This document shows positions 11,349 through 22,595 of a stretch of DNA of 64,000 nt, one piece after another. Source of the DNA: Icerya purchasi (taxonomy: Eukaryota; Arthropoda; Insecta; Hemiptera; Monophlebidae). Position 1 is the stretch's first letter. Each line of letters opens with the position of its first letter. The DNA lies in NCBI GenBank assembly GCA_039619475.1, contig CM077116.1, forward strand, positions 150,615,088-150,679,087, given 5' to 3'. The notes below the pieces were generated by a model. The model was not told the DNA's origin. It saw only the letters and a list, made by a program, of their open reading frames with translations, and did not search any database. A program made the translations under genes and the position numbers.

Positions 11349-12663
11349 TTACTAAAAATTTCGACATCGTTTCGAATAAAACTAAAAATGGAAGGCGTCT
11401 TATCACGCAAGAAAATAAAAAAGTAAAAAATACGAAGTTTAAAATATTACAAAACTGATGAATTTAACTCGAAGTTTTTGAATATATTTACCATGGTGGA
11501 AACGAGAATTACTCGCGGTTAACGTTTGGAATAGCGGCAGTTTTTAAATAATTGGAACATAAAATATAATGCAACGAAAATAGAAAACACTAAATTTTAA
11601 ATAAGCCTGCGTAGCGAATGTTATCACGGTCAAAGTTTAATAAAACCGTCTTTCATTTTGATCTCTGTCTTTTAGCGGAAACGAATTGGATTCTTCAAAT
11701 TTTTCATTCCGATTACTTCTGATCGCTTTTCCAGACTGGCATTTTAATATTGTTGAATATGGCATTTTTAGTTTTTTCTTCAACTCCCGCAGATTTTCCT
11801 CCACTATTCAGAACGTTAGCTGCGAATAATTGTAAAATGATTTTTATAAAAAGTAGTGTCGAATTCAGGAAATATGCCCGATGATTTTCATATAACTGAT
11901 TCTTTCACTTGAATAATGGTTTTTGCACAGACGCTTGACAATAAGCAAAAAATAGCGGTTGGATCGGAACAGTTCGAATATAAAAAGACACCATACGGTC
12001 TAGGCACGCCAAATGGACATTTGTTTTTTTTTTTTTTTTTTGACACGTTTCAAAGAAATATTTTTGAGTCGAAATTAGAAAGCTATTTATTAATGACTTT
12101 GAATTTTGTGTTTACTTAATATTTGTACGGTCGCCGTTAGTAAAGTAACATATTCCTTCGAAAAAAATACTTGGCGAGCTCATTTTTCTTAATTTTGTTA
12201 TAATTGGAAAAGAAAACAAACAAAATAAATAAAAGGAATAAATGAGTAAAAGCGTTAATTACAATTTTAATTTTCAGGCATTATTAAATACTTTTTGATC
12301 GCTTATTATTTTGTTCATTACAATCATTTCTGCTGTGTTATTTGGAATGCAAACAAATTATAATGCCATACCTATTTTAAACACGATTACTAAATTTTCA
12401 TTAATAGCTGATTGCTCGAAAAATATCGCGTCAGTAAGTATTTTCATTAAATATGGTGCTTTTTGAAATCTTCGTACACGATTTGGAATAATTTTAATGA
12501 CACGTTTAAATTTAATAGCATTAAGCTTAGTTTTATTTTCCTGCAAACACTATTTATAACTTTTTACTTAACCGATGATTTTCATTAATATCACTGAGAT
12601 TATTATAATTAGGTACCACGTTTGTACAGGAACACTTTAGTTGTAAGCAAAAATCGCACTTAC
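11349..12663. other. AT-rich non-coding stretch (inferred intron)
   Basis: No supported gene. Open frames at 11916-12119 and 12358-12546 have no recognisable motif. Confidence 0.35.
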
Positions 12664-12699
12664 TTTCTACGCCCGTTTTGAGCACCTCGTAGATTTGAT
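12664..12699 (-). CDS. Micro-exon, 36 bases (host gene, internal)
   Basis: The acceptor is ttttattgtttccag and the donor is gtaagtgc on the minus strand. The exon reads two bases, eleven codons (QIYEVLKTGVE) and one base. The codon joined to the exon at 8467 is AAT (Asn). A longer open frame covers this position (12554-12769, minus), but it runs straight through both splice sites, so I treat it as read-through of intron. Confidence 0.62.
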
Positions 12700-14304
12700 C
12701 TGGAAACAATAAAAAAAGTTCAGTATAAGACTCAGAATTTAAATAAAAATAGACGGTTTTTTTTTTCATACTTTTCTTACAATACTGGTGGTCCTAAGTA
12801 TCCTAATTTTCCAATAATTTCGCGTCCCCGATAGTACATTTTAAAAGATCGTAGGCAGATCTGTTTTTTAAAATTATTTCTAAATCGCGGACAACGCCCT
12901 TTGTTTCGCTCGTTGATTTTCTCGAAAATAACATGCGCAGTGTGTATCATCATAACGCCGACTAGTGGTGGTAGTTTTTGTTTCGACGTACTTGTTTATT
13001 TCAGTGTACTAGTGATGGCGATAATCATAGTAACCAGGTAGGTAAGCAGGGTCGGTACACTAAATAAGGACAGTAGTTGAACAATCAAAAAAATGCTTCT
13101 CGCGCAAGCGCGATTATTTTTATTTTCTTTCTTTTTTTTTTTTTTTGTTAAACTCGTATTATGTAATTGGAATTTTCTTCTGAGCTCCATCGGAACGTTT
13201 CAAAAATGAGCCAATGTCCTTGTAGACGAACCCAAAAAAAAAAAAAAAAATGAACTTTTTAGGACGCTATTACTTTGGTACTAATAGGAAGAGATGAAGG
13301 CAGAGTTTCCGAAATTTATCGTACATTTTCGAATATTTGCAAATTATTAAAATTTCATCTTTCTAACAGTCGATCACTATGGAGATCAAATACCGCACAT
13401 TTTAAAATTAGCGGGAAATGACACATGTCATTCAGTGTCTTTTTTTTTTCTTTGTTTTTTTTTTTATAACGTAACCCATCGGCTGACGTCAAAATAAATA
13501 AAAAACAGGTCCCCAACGAATTTACTGTGTTTTCATTAATTCCATTGCAAATACAAAAATTCAAGTTTATTGATGTAAAACGAAACGGGAAATAGCAGTG
13601 ACAAACAGTAAGAGGACTGGAAAACGCACTAGTCTTTCATTACATTATACCAGGAGATTCGCGCATATTACTACGCCCATACACTCTTATGCATGTCTCT
13701 CTTTGTTCCCTCTAAATTGCCTCAGTCGCTTGCATACGCATGTTACATATACGCAGTTACATCTTTGACTTAAAACCGAAAATATTTCAGATATTAAATC
13801 TCATTTCATGCTTCGATCGATCACATGTTCCGAAATTTGTCCCCATTACAAAAAAAATAACTTCCTCGAGTTTAGATGATATCACTTATACAGTTACAAC
13901 GAATCTAAATAATAATAACAAAAATCTTTTTTTAGATATATTAATAGTTTGCTAATTTGCCGTCTGACCTATTCAGGCTGGTCTCAATTTAAACTTTTTA
14001 AACCTATTTCTCCAGCTTCCTGTTTTAGTATAATAAATTGAAAAGCACACCCTTTCTGAAAGAGTGTTTGGTCTCCTTTCATGCTTAGGTACGCGACAAT
14101 GATCATTTAGGATAAAAATTTTTCGATGGTGAAATTTGTCGACAGTTAGACCATTTTCAATCAGTTGATAACAATCAACATTCCTTATCCCATGGTCAAA
14201 CTCTTGTGCTGCAGTCGACTGTATGTGTCCATAAATTGAAAATAAAATTACTTCTTTACATATTAGATTGTTTATTACAATGTAGTCAACTTAGAATTCC
14301 TTCA
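12700..14304. other. AT-rich non-coding stretch (inferred intron)
   Basis: No supported gene. There are A or T runs at 13132-13146, 13231-13249 and 13441-13465. The open frame 13740-13955 has no motif. Confidence 0.35.
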
Positions 14305-14309
14305 GCTAG

Positions 14310-15271
14310 TAGACTCTTCTTTTCCTTCCCATGTCTTTATCTACACAGATGGCTCCAAGAGTGGTAGGAGCTTGAGTGGTGCGTATACGTCTCTTACGTT
14401 CCTGCACTCTGAGTCTTTCAGACTTCCTTTTTTTTGCTCTATCTTTTCGGCCAAATCGATCTGAATTCTTCGTGCCATTCATTTTATATCCTCTACAAGT
14501 GGGGTTCACAAATTCCTGATCGTTTCCGATTCCAAAGGCGTTCCAAGCCATCTCCTCTCCTCCTTCTCATTCTTCTGACGGTACCACCCTCTCTATTCGA
14601 TCTCTCGTCTCTCTCGTCCCGTTCCATTCTCATAGACTTTCTATGAGTTCCTAGTCATTCCAATATAGAGGACAATGACTCAGCTGACTCTTTAGCTCGC
14701 TCAGCCGCGCGTAATGGTACTTTCCTCGACTCTTTCCCTTCTTCAGACATTCTTTTTCTATCACTATCTAATCATTCCAAACTTTGGTTGGACATGTATC
14801 CATCTTTATGCTCTAATCACTATACATACTACCGCCTTATTCAACCGGTTCCTCGTTTTCTGCCTTGGTTTCATTTTATTCCTGTCTGTCGTCGTTCCAC
14901 GGTTGTTTCCTTAATTAGACTCAAAATAAATCATTCTCTCTTCCCTTCTTCTCGCTTTGTCCCCTTCTCATTTCTGCTCCCTTCACGCTTCTGCGTGTTC
15001 TTGAATTTGTGATCAAAATCATATGTGTATCCTTTTCGAATGTTCTGCACTCTCCAACGAACGCTCCTTTCTTTACGCCCAACTTTTAGCGTCGGGTTTT
15101 CCTACTCCCTTTAACGCTACCTGTATCTTTTCCTTCCCATTGCCTTCACTTATTCCGTTGCTGCTGTCCTTTGTTCTTTCCATTTCTGACCACCCGGCTA
15201 TTTAGTTCTATCTCTTAATTTTTCATGTTGTTGGGTCAAGGCCGCTGGCGCGCCCAGGGTAGTAAAAAAAA
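14310..15271 (+). mobile_element. Decayed I-like LINE, RNase H and C-terminal region
   Basis: The plus strand is strongly pyrimidine-rich and carries scattered homology to the LINE at 61670-62630. It starts with the RNase H opening (YTDGSKSG, near 14342), then in other frames LDSFPSSD-like text and HYRLIQPVPRFLPWF (about 14829-14875). Next comes RLKINHSLFPSSRF (about 14920-14960), and finally a Cys-containing ending near 15030-15205. Frames change repeatedly, so nothing is translatable. A short 3' UTR with gggtcaaggccgctggc precedes an A-run at 15264-15271. The copy is 5'-truncated at or just before the RNase H domain. Confidence 0.65.
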
Positions 15272-15559
15272 TAGATTGTTTAACTGATAGATTTTTAATT
15301 AAGTATTGCAAATGTAATTATCGGCGCTTCATAATAAAATTAAAATAATATTGTTACATAATGATCGGAGATTTGATCGCCCTGCCTAAAAGAGTAAATA
15401 AATATTATTTAACGTCTAATGTAAGAAAATTACAAATTCAAAATTGAAAAGAGGTTTTAAATAAATCTTTAACAACGTAAAATTTGATGTACAATTTCAA
15501 ATTCTCACCGTTATATATAAATAATCTTAACGTATACCAATTGTTTAGTAGACACTTAC

Positions 15560-15580
15560 CTCCGCATTGTTTTCTGATTT
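15560..15580 (-). CDS. Possible micro-exon, 21 bases (weak)
   Basis: A perfect donor (gtaagtgtct on the minus strand) follows a possible 21-base exon in the shared phase: two bases, six codons (IRKQCG), one base. The only AG at the right distance (caataaag) lacks a good pyrimidine tract. The exon would sit between those at 18335 and 12664. It may be a chance donor. Confidence 0.25.
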
Positions 15581-15688
15581 CTTTATTGACCGTGGAAAAA
15601 TACCGACAATGAAATTAAAAAAAACATTAGCAAATAATGTCATCTAGTTTGTTATTATTTTTTAACTAATAAAATATACGTACAAATT

Positions 15689-15714
15689 TATATATATATA
15701 TATATATATATATA
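15689..15714. repeat. (TA)n microsatellite at the edge of a MITE
   Basis: The pure TA run abuts the left end of the long-TIR MITE. This would fit insertion into a TA-rich target. Confidence 0.85.
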
Positions 15715-16185
15715 ACAAAAATCTATGACAAAATGATTAATAAAACGTTAAAAAAAATACTGCTATTTCAAGATTTTTTATGAAAGTTTAATAAAAATTT
15801 TCTAAAATGTAAAAAATAATTACTCCCGATGAGAAAATATATTTCACAGTGATATATCCTTAAAGGTGACATTATCGTAATTCTTATATAACATTAATAC
15901 CTTAATTAGAGTCGGCATAAAATTCATATTACAATAATAATTAAAAGCTGCATTAAATATTCATTAAACTGTTTCTAAATATTGCAATTTTAATTCTGTG
16001 CTTACTGTAATAAATATTAACCTTATATAAGAATTACGATAATGCCGCCATAAGATATATCACTCTGAAATATATTTTTTATCAAATAATTATTTTTTAG
16101 TGCATTTTTATTAAATTTTTATAATAAATCTTGAAGTCGGTACATTTTTAAAAAAAAAGAAAACATTTTATCACTTTATTTTTGG
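15715..16185. mobile_element. Long-TIR MITE, about 470 bp
   Basis: Two inverted arms of roughly 150-170 bases face each other. The best-matched inner part is at about 15840-15898 on the left (atttcaca-gtgatatatc, attatcgtaattcttatata) and 16020-16076 on the right. Weaker complementarity continues outward through ttcaagat (left) and atcttgaa (right) to the (TA)n run on the left and gggtaatc on the right. There is no coding capacity. The exact ends and target duplication are uncertain. Confidence 0.6.
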
Positions 16186-17582
16186 GTAATCTCAATAAAT
16201 ATATAATAGTTATTATGTCGCGGTAAAATTGAATTGTATTTCAGGTGAAAACAATTTTCGTCTACTTTGCATAATAGAATATTGTCTTTAGAAATCATTA
16301 AATTCTTACAATAACACTTTTATATTCTTTCACATTTATTTTGATGGTTGTGTTTCAAAAATTACATATATTCTCGGTTTTAGGTACTTTGGTTTTTTCG
16401 TAAGGAGCGTCTTATATAACTTTCGATTTTAACTGATAAAATAAATCTAGATAAATTTGTTTTTTTTGTAATTCACTACCCCCCCCCCCCTCGATGATTA
16501 AGTTGACAGTATAGATAAAGGTGCATTTTCTCAGCAATTTCAAAAGTAAAGTAAAGATATTTTAGTTGTTCTTAAATTTGAACTGATACGGTTATATTTG
16601 AGTCCGATACTCTCGAATCTAAAAATGATATGATTAAACTTTAATGCTGGGTACGATATTATCGTATTTAACTTACAAATACGTTCAGCTGACACCGAAT
16701 TCACCACACCGGTATATAAATTTAGAATATTTGCCTTAAGCTAGTAGTTAAAAATTACCTTATAATGACAATTCATATAGTAGTTTGATAATTAGTATGG
16801 CAAAAAGAAATTATATTTTATTTACTTTTTTTTTTTTTTGCTTTTAAATCACGCGAAATTAACTAATTTTGTACTCCTAAAAGAGAGTACTGATAATCTG
16901 CACTGAATGGTAAGGATTATTTTTGTATAAGCGGAGTAATAACAAGTAGATAGTTTTTAAACTGAATTAATACGTCTAGCGCTTCGATGTTCCTTTAATT
17001 TGGCAGTGGGCAAATCGCGTGAATTACGCTAAATTTTGCGACGCAGCAATGCTACCATTGTTTGTTAGTTTTTCGAAAATTGCTAGAAAAAATTAAAAAA
17101 TGAAACAAATGAATGTTACAATTTATGCAAACATTTTCGTTTTTAATAAAAACTTCCAATTATGAATTTATTTTTTAACAAAATCAGCATTTTGATGTAT
17201 ATATAGTTTTCAAACTAGATGCTTCTGACACGATGATAAATACAAAAAACTTAAAAATATATATATATATATATATAGTAAGGAAATTAATAATTATTAT
17301 TTTCGTAATTACAGTTAATTTAAGTTTTGTAAGAGTGTTGCGCAATTTATGTGAGTAAATAATTTTAAATAAGTTAATATATTTCATAAATATCAAAGTG
17401 TATCTTTTTAGAGATTTTGCAAAATTGCCTTCTTTTAAAAATAATATTAAACATAAAAATAATTGCAACTGTAAAAAATAAGATACCGTTATCCTCGAGA
17501 TAGCATTACTGACTTTGAATAATAATTATAATATATAGGTAATAAACTTGTGATAAAATAAAATACAAAAATCTTTTCAAAA

Positions 17583-17584
<2 letters not shown>
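16186..17584. other. AT-rich non-coding stretch (inferred intron)
   Basis: No supported gene. It contains a C run at about 16480-16491, a T run at 16827-16839 and an (AT)n run at 17257-17277. Confidence 0.35.

Positions 17585-17618
<34 letters not shown>
17585..17618. repeat. (AAT)n microsatellite
   Basis: About eleven trinucleotide units lie immediately 5' of the target duplication of the hAT MITE. Confidence 0.85.
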
Positions 17619-17619
<1 letters not shown>

Positions 17620-17628
17620 GTTTGTATA

Positions 17629-17950
17629 CATGGGCGTCGTCAGCGATATGCTAGGGGGGAGCCCCCCCCCCGGAGCCTTGAAACTTTTTAATCAACTGAC
17701 CATAATAATTATTCATAGACGCGTAATCATGGACAATTTGGAAGACTTTTATAATAAAGTAGTAGAACAATTTGCCAGAAACCCACGAAAATTATGTTTT
17801 AATTTAGATTTTATTCTTGTTTAATAAAATATTAAGCCTTTACATTTATTCTTCCTATAACTCATATCTTCTTTCTATCATTTTGCCCCATCCCCTGGCG
17901 GCTGGCAACTCATCTTGACCCCCCTGGCTCATCGGCTGGCGACGCCCTTG
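17629..17950. mobile_element. hAT-type MITE, complete copy with 8-bp target duplication
   Basis: The left end reads CATGGGCGTCGTCAGC and the right end, on the opposite strand, CAAGGGCGTCGCCAGC. These inverted repeats continue imperfectly to a G-run shared by both (AGGGGGG). An exact 8-base duplication, TTTGTATA, lies at 17621-17628 and 17951-17958. This size and the CA...TG termini fit the hAT superfamily. At 322 bp it encodes nothing recognisable. The deleted relative is at 8874-9128. Confidence 0.85.
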
Positions 17951-17958
17951 TTTGTATA

Positions 17959-18334
17959 CCTTAGCTTGAAAGAGTATTCCATAAATTTAAACGAATGCGC
18001 TCAAACAAATCCGTTAAAACTAAATATGTAATATAAAATTTAACAATAAGGCTCATTGTATAGTGCAAATTAGAGAACCGGAAAAAAGAAAAAAGTGAAA
18101 TTAATTTATTCAAGCATAACTTAAATGCGCAGTAAGTTTTGAATGTAAATTATATCGGAGCATTCGCCGCTCTAAGCCGCTAATAAACGATTGGTGTTCT
18201 TATGCGTAAAAATACAAATTTTTAATTCAAACTTCAGGTAAAGAAGAAAAAATGACTGTTTACGACACACATACACACATACATACACGCGCGCGCACAC
18301 ACACTGTAATATTATAGTTTTATATTACACATAC
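17959..18334. other. Non-coding stretch with a (CA)n-type microsatellite
   Basis: A mixed CA/CG/TA dinucleotide run spans about 18265-18304, close to the donor side of the exon at 18335. Nothing else is recognised. Confidence 0.5.
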
Positions 18335-18379
18335 CTTCCAATACAGCTTCTTCATGCAGAATCTCCTTCAATTTATTAT
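18335..18379 (-). CDS. Micro-exon, 45 bases (host gene, internal)
   Basis: The acceptor is gatacatttgttgcag and the donor is gtatgtgt on the minus strand. The exon holds two bases, fourteen codons (NKLKEILHEEAVLE) and one base, with the same phase as the others. The peptide looks like a charged amphipathic helix. It lies about 370 bases from the intact mariner at 18747, which sits in the intron upstream of it, in the antisense-free (same minus) orientation. Confidence 0.62.
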
Positions 18380-18746
18380 CTGCAACAAATGTATCTCTAA
18401 TTTAAATGAAGTACTTAATCATTAAATAGTAAATATTATTCATTTATTGCTTTCTTTTTTCGTAAATAATTCTTCTACGCTCACTTTTTTAATTGCTTCA
18501 GCTTTGAGAACATAAGCGAGTAATTGTTTACAAATGAATTGCACATACGCAGGTAATTTTCAACGAAGGCGCATTTAATATCACTTTTTTTATTGTACTC
18601 GTTAAATACAGAGCACATTACGGTGCATCCTAATAGGCAGGAAGTCAAAAAGTAGATGTCCCACTGAATGTTGATGTCACATTAGAAAGAGAGAAATATT
18701 CGTCCTAAAACATTGCATTCTACATACGAGTGTATGTATATATATA
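18380..18746. other. AT-rich non-coding stretch (inferred intron)
   Basis: No supported gene; ends in the TA target of the mariner. Confidence 0.35.
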
Positions 18747-20065
18747 CACCCTGTCAAGAAAGTATCGGGAATTGTTAAATAAAACGAACAATTTTTAATT
18801 TTCATCCAAATTTATTTTGTCACCTTCAAAATAACATCCATTCGAAGCGATGCACATATGCCAACGCTTTTTCCACTCGGCAAAGCACTTCTGATAGGCG
18901 GTTTCCGGGATGGCCTTTAGCTCTCGCGTCGCATTCGTCTTGATGTCATCAATCGATTCGAAGCGCATTCCCCGTAGCGGAAATTTGAGTTTTGAGAATA
19001 GGAAGAAGTCGCAGGGTGCTAAATCTGGTGAATACGGCGGTTGTTCGATGATATTTACCGAGTGTTTGGCCAAAAACTCATTCACAATTATGGCTTTGTG
19101 AGACGGCGCATTATCGTGATGGAGAATCCAAGAATTGTCGACCCACAAATCGTTACGTTTACGACGGATAGCCTCTCTCAAACGTCTCAAAACACTTAAG
19201 TAAAACTCTTTGGTGACTGTCTGTCCAGCTGGCACATATTCATAGTGTACCACGCCTCGAATATCGAAGAAAACAATCAACATGATCTTCACTTTCGATC
19301 GGCTTTGGCGAGGTTTTTTCGGCTTTGGCGCGCCAATTGGCCGCCATTCGGGCGATTGCTGGTTCGTAAGCGTGTCGTACTCGTACACCCATGTCTCGTC
19401 ACCAGTAATTATCTTTTCCAAGAAGGTAGGATCCAAATTGGCTCGATCCAGCATGTCTGCAGCTACCTGTTCTCGGTACTTTTTTTGAAAGAAATTCAGG
19501 TCTTTCGGAACAAGCCGAGCCGCAACGCGTTGCATACCCAATTTTTCGTGCACAATCGTACGTACGCTCTCGTGTGACATGCCCAATCCATGAGCCATCT
19601 CTCTCAAGCTCACATGACAATTTTCAGCAACGATTTCCTTGATTTTATCGACGTTATCATCGGTCACACTCGTTGAAGGCCGTCCAGAGCGAGGCATGTC
19701 TTCGACCGTCTCCCGACCATCCTTGAACGCTCTGTACCACTCGTAAACCCGCGTTTTTGATAAAGCAGATTCACCAAAAGCCTTCTGTAACATTTTCAGT
19801 GTATCGGCACAAGAAATTTCGTTCGAAACACAGAATTTAACACAAGTACGTTGTTCAATATTTTCACTCATTGTAAAACTTCGACAAAACACTTCAAGGT
19901 CGACTGATTTTAACAGCTGCTGTAAACACACTGGTTGACAGATCGCGCTAAAAATAGGCATCATAATACAAAACAGTTGTACCAACCTGGAAAAAAAAAA
20001 TTATCTGCCTAGCTATTACCCGGGAGATTTAAATTGACAATTCCCGATACTTTCTTGACAGGGTG
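18747..20065 (-). mobile_element. mariner transposon 2, structurally intact
   Basis: The element has perfect 29-base terminal inverted repeats (18747-18775 and 20037-20065), starting CACCCTGTCAAG. They are bounded by TA on both sides (18745-18746 and 20066-20067). It is 1319 bp long with a single uninterrupted transposase ORF on the minus strand. Identical ends plus an open frame mark this as the best candidate in the window for a recently active element. Confidence 0.95.
18795..19871 (-). CDS. mariner transposase, intact, 358 aa
   Basis: This cut-and-paste transposase binds the element's own inverted repeats and inserts at TA. I start it at the Met at 19871 (MSENIEQRTCVKFC) because the upstream extension of the open frame (to 19985) is unlike mariner N-termini and enters the 5' UTR. 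The helix-turn-helix segment includes ALSKTRVYEWYRAFKDGRE, followed by the GRP-containing linker (SGRPSTS) and the second helix-turn-helix (VSLREMAHGLGMSHESV). The catalytic triad is in ITGDETWVYEY, LHHDNAPSHKA and YSPDLAPCDFF, with 34 residues between the second and third Asp (DD34D). The length is normal for the family and no stop or shift is present. It differs clearly from the transposase at 10199, so it belongs to another mariner lineage, possibly vertumnana-like, though that is not certain. Confidence 0.93.
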   Translation of the reverse strand: MSENIEQRTCVKFCVSNEISCADTLKMLQKAFGESALSKTRVYEWYRAFKDGRETVEDMPRSGRPSTSVTDDNVDKIKEIVAENCHVSLREMAHGLGMSHESVRTIVHEKLGMQRVAARLVPKDLNFFQKKYREQVAADMLDRANLDPTFLEKIITGDETWVYEYDTLTNQQSPEWRPIGAPKPKKPRQSRSKVKIMLIVFFDIRGVVHYEYVPAGQTVTKEFYLSVLRRLREAIRRKRNDLWVDNSWILHHDNAPSHKAIIVNEFLAKHSVNIIEQPPYSPDLAPCDFFLFSKLKFPLRGMRFESIDDIKTNATRELKAIPETAYQKCFAEWKKRWHMCIASNGCYFEGDKINLDEN

Positions 20066-20067
20066 TA

Positions 20068-20883
20068 TATATTAAAAAGATAGTGGACCTATCTAAACAT
20101 TACGTTATCTGAAACACTTTTTAATCGAAACATTTTTGAAAAATTTAATATTTTAATGCTAAGGGCGCTTTCGAACTTTAAAAATTGTTGAAAGTTTCGT
20201 TAAGGAAATGAAATACGATTTTGTTTCCAACTAATAGCGATCTTTCCACCAACATATCACATGACCGGGAAAAAAATATTTTTTTCAAAAATTTCGAGCT
20301 ATTGCCGCCCCCCGATGGTCCAAATTTAAAGTTGGAAATCCGAATGCTACGGACTAGAGAAATATACGCGGACGCGCATATTTTTAACCTTGTTTAAAAT
20401 TTGCAGCTAAAATAATCGCGCCACAAAGAGGCAGGGCTACACGTCGTTTTTTGCGCGTTTTTGAATTTTTCGCCAACTTTGAAAGTTTCGTTAAGGAAAT
20501 AAAATACGAATTCGTTCTTGACAAATAGCGATCTTTCCAACAATATATCAGATGCCCGAAAAAAAAAATATATTTTTTTCAAAACTTTCGAGCTTTTGGT
20601 GCTCCGAGCAGCTGCGGATCTAGAGTTAAAGTTTGAGGATGGTCAGAGGCTGAAGTTTCTCAAAGCCTCTACGTTGAACATATTTTATAAATAATAGAAA
20701 GAGAAATATATTTTCTTACGGTAATTTCAAAAAAAAGTAGTAGGGTAAAATAAACTGAAAGACAATTATATAGCTTAGAAAAAAAAAATTATATATACAT
20801 TAAAAACTGTATAATGTTGAATGATAAATTCTAATCTACTCTTTGTTTTTCGAATAACAAAAATTTTTTTTTTTCAGAGATGG
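20068..20883. repeat. Two diverged direct copies of a ~130-bp segment
   Basis: A segment at about 20188-20320 recurs at about 20477-20600. Shared strings include tgaaagtttcgttaaggaaat, cut here to its core gaaagtttcgttaagg, then aaatacga, tagcgatctttcca, atatca, and tttttttcaaaa..ttcgagct. The copies lie about 288 bases apart, as in a tandem repeat of that period. They lie just upstream of the R1-type element and could be part of its 5' UTR or an unrelated satellite remnant. There is no gene. Confidence 0.6.
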
Positions 20884-20991
20884 TTTTAAGTCGAACGAAA
20901 AAGGTCGTGTATACTCGTGTTTCGTTAAAATCGTTGATTTTAAGTCGAACGGAAAAGATCGTGTAAACCCGTGTTTCGTAAAATCGTTATA
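20884..20991 (+). repeat. Two tandem 54-bp monomers in the LINE 5' UTR
   Basis: Copy 1 (20884-20937) and copy 2 (20938-20991) begin ttttaagtcgaacg and share gtgt..ac.cgtgtttcgt. They differ at only a few bases. Their position directly before ORF1 suggests promoter or 5' UTR monomers of the retrotransposon. Confidence 0.75.
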
Positions 20992-21028
20992 ATATAAACA
21001 AATTAGGTGTACGGACGGCGCCGTCATT

Positions 21029-22491
21029 ATGCCGCCCGATCGTCCTGTATCGGCTCCACCGCCGTCGCAAGACCCACCAATTCTTCCAAACACTTTACGA
21101 ATTACAAGATCTACAAAAAATAGTTCACAACTAACCTCACTAATCACCGCATCGTCGGCAACCAAACCTACACCGATTTCGTCAAAGGCAGCAGAAACTA
21201 CACCACCAACTCCAGCAAACAATGCATTTTCTCCAGCGTATAACAAAGTGGCCGAAACTGTAAAATTCCCAGACCGAAAACAAGCCATTATACTCGATGC
21301 AGCTGATAACATTCCGCTCAGCAACTACCTAGAAGCCGTTAGCAACAAGGTTGGTCCACACAATATTTTATTTTCCTCTCGTATATCGAACAACCGTATA
21401 TGTATGTATTTATCGAACAGAAATGTAGCTGATCAGTTTATATTATCTCACCCGTCTCTTACTATAAATAATATAAGTATTAAGACGCGTAAATTAATAA
21501 ACCCATCCAAGCGCATAGTTCTGTCTAATGTTTCGCCACATATTCCGAACTACATACTTGAACAAGCTCTTTCCAATATTAATCTGAAACTAACCTCCCC
21601 AATCACTTTCATTAAAGCTGGCCTCACTGAAGAAAAATTTAAACATATCCTGAGTTTCCGTAGACAAGTTTACGTAACATCTGATAAGATAAACCAATTT
21701 CTTATACCAGAATCAATGATCAACAAATATGAAGATGAACAATTTCGTATATTTATAACAACAGAAGAAAAGTGGTGTAAAGCTTGTAAAACTCACTCAC
21801 ACAACGAAACTACTTGTCCAAAAATAGAACAGCAAAACTTACAAACCAGAAAAATGATCAGACTGGCAAACCGGCTACTAGCCAACAAAATGAGAAAGAG
21901 AACAAAATGGTAGAGGACGAACCGGCGATACAAAACCCTAGCAAACTGATTAAACCTTATGTTAAATTAAATACTTCCAAAACTCCTGTATCAAAGGAAA
22001 AAAGTGAGCAACAACAAACAGTCGCTAAACGAGTACATCCTGTAACACCAGAACCACAAACTACAATGGAGTTTACTTTCACAGACATGCAAAATAAACC
22101 TTCTGAACAAAGTAATACCGAAACTAGTTTATCAAACACCAACAAAACAAACACGAATAAGGGAAAAGAATCACATACAATTCAAAAAAAAATTAAACTG
22201 TCAACAAAAGAGATGTTAACACCAATAGCCGAAAATATAACAGAACAAAAAAGTTATCCATTATCCTTCACTAATTTCACTATTCTAATGGATATGGTTA
22301 AAGGCCAACATGAACCATTAGATATCATACAAACTTTCACAGATGACATCGAAGGATTAAAAAGAATGTTAGCGGAAAACTACGGATTGTTGCAGAATAG
22401 AGAAATGAAAGGTCGATTTAAAAGACTACTAAAAAACCTCAATAAATCAACTGACGAGTCACATGACAGTGATTCTGAAACTGAAGAATAA
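21029..22491 (+). pseudogene. R1-type ORF1 (gag-like), one frameshift
   Basis: This nucleic-acid-binding ORF1 product reads in two frames. 21029-21913 gives a Pro/Ser/Thr-rich N-terminus (MPPDRPVSAPPPSQDPP), then a folded region and one zinc knuckle, C-X2-C-X4-H-X4-C (WCKACKTHSHNETTC). 21814-22491 continues in another frame with a hydrophilic Thr/Asn/Lys-rich segment and an acidic end (HDSDSETEE). The switch probably occurs near 21835-21850, just after the knuckle, by a one-base indel. Most R1 ORF1 proteins carry more than one knuckle; only one is seen here. A diverged relative of the C-terminal half is present at 59690-60430, sharing K-R-x-H-P-x-T-P and SL.x..F..L... Confidence 0.75.
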
Positions 22492-22595
22492 ATTTCTATA
22501 TACGAAATTAAGAAATATATATTATTAATAATACCAGTATTTCCATATATTTTTATAATAAATGTATTCCCTAATTAAACCTCATATTATAAGCA

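Noticed and set aside
11002..11406. 134-residue minus-strand frame
   Set aside because: It is a shadow of the mariner transposase gene on the plus strand.
19245..19577. 110-residue plus-strand frame
   Set aside because: Shadow of the intact mariner transposase on the minus strand.
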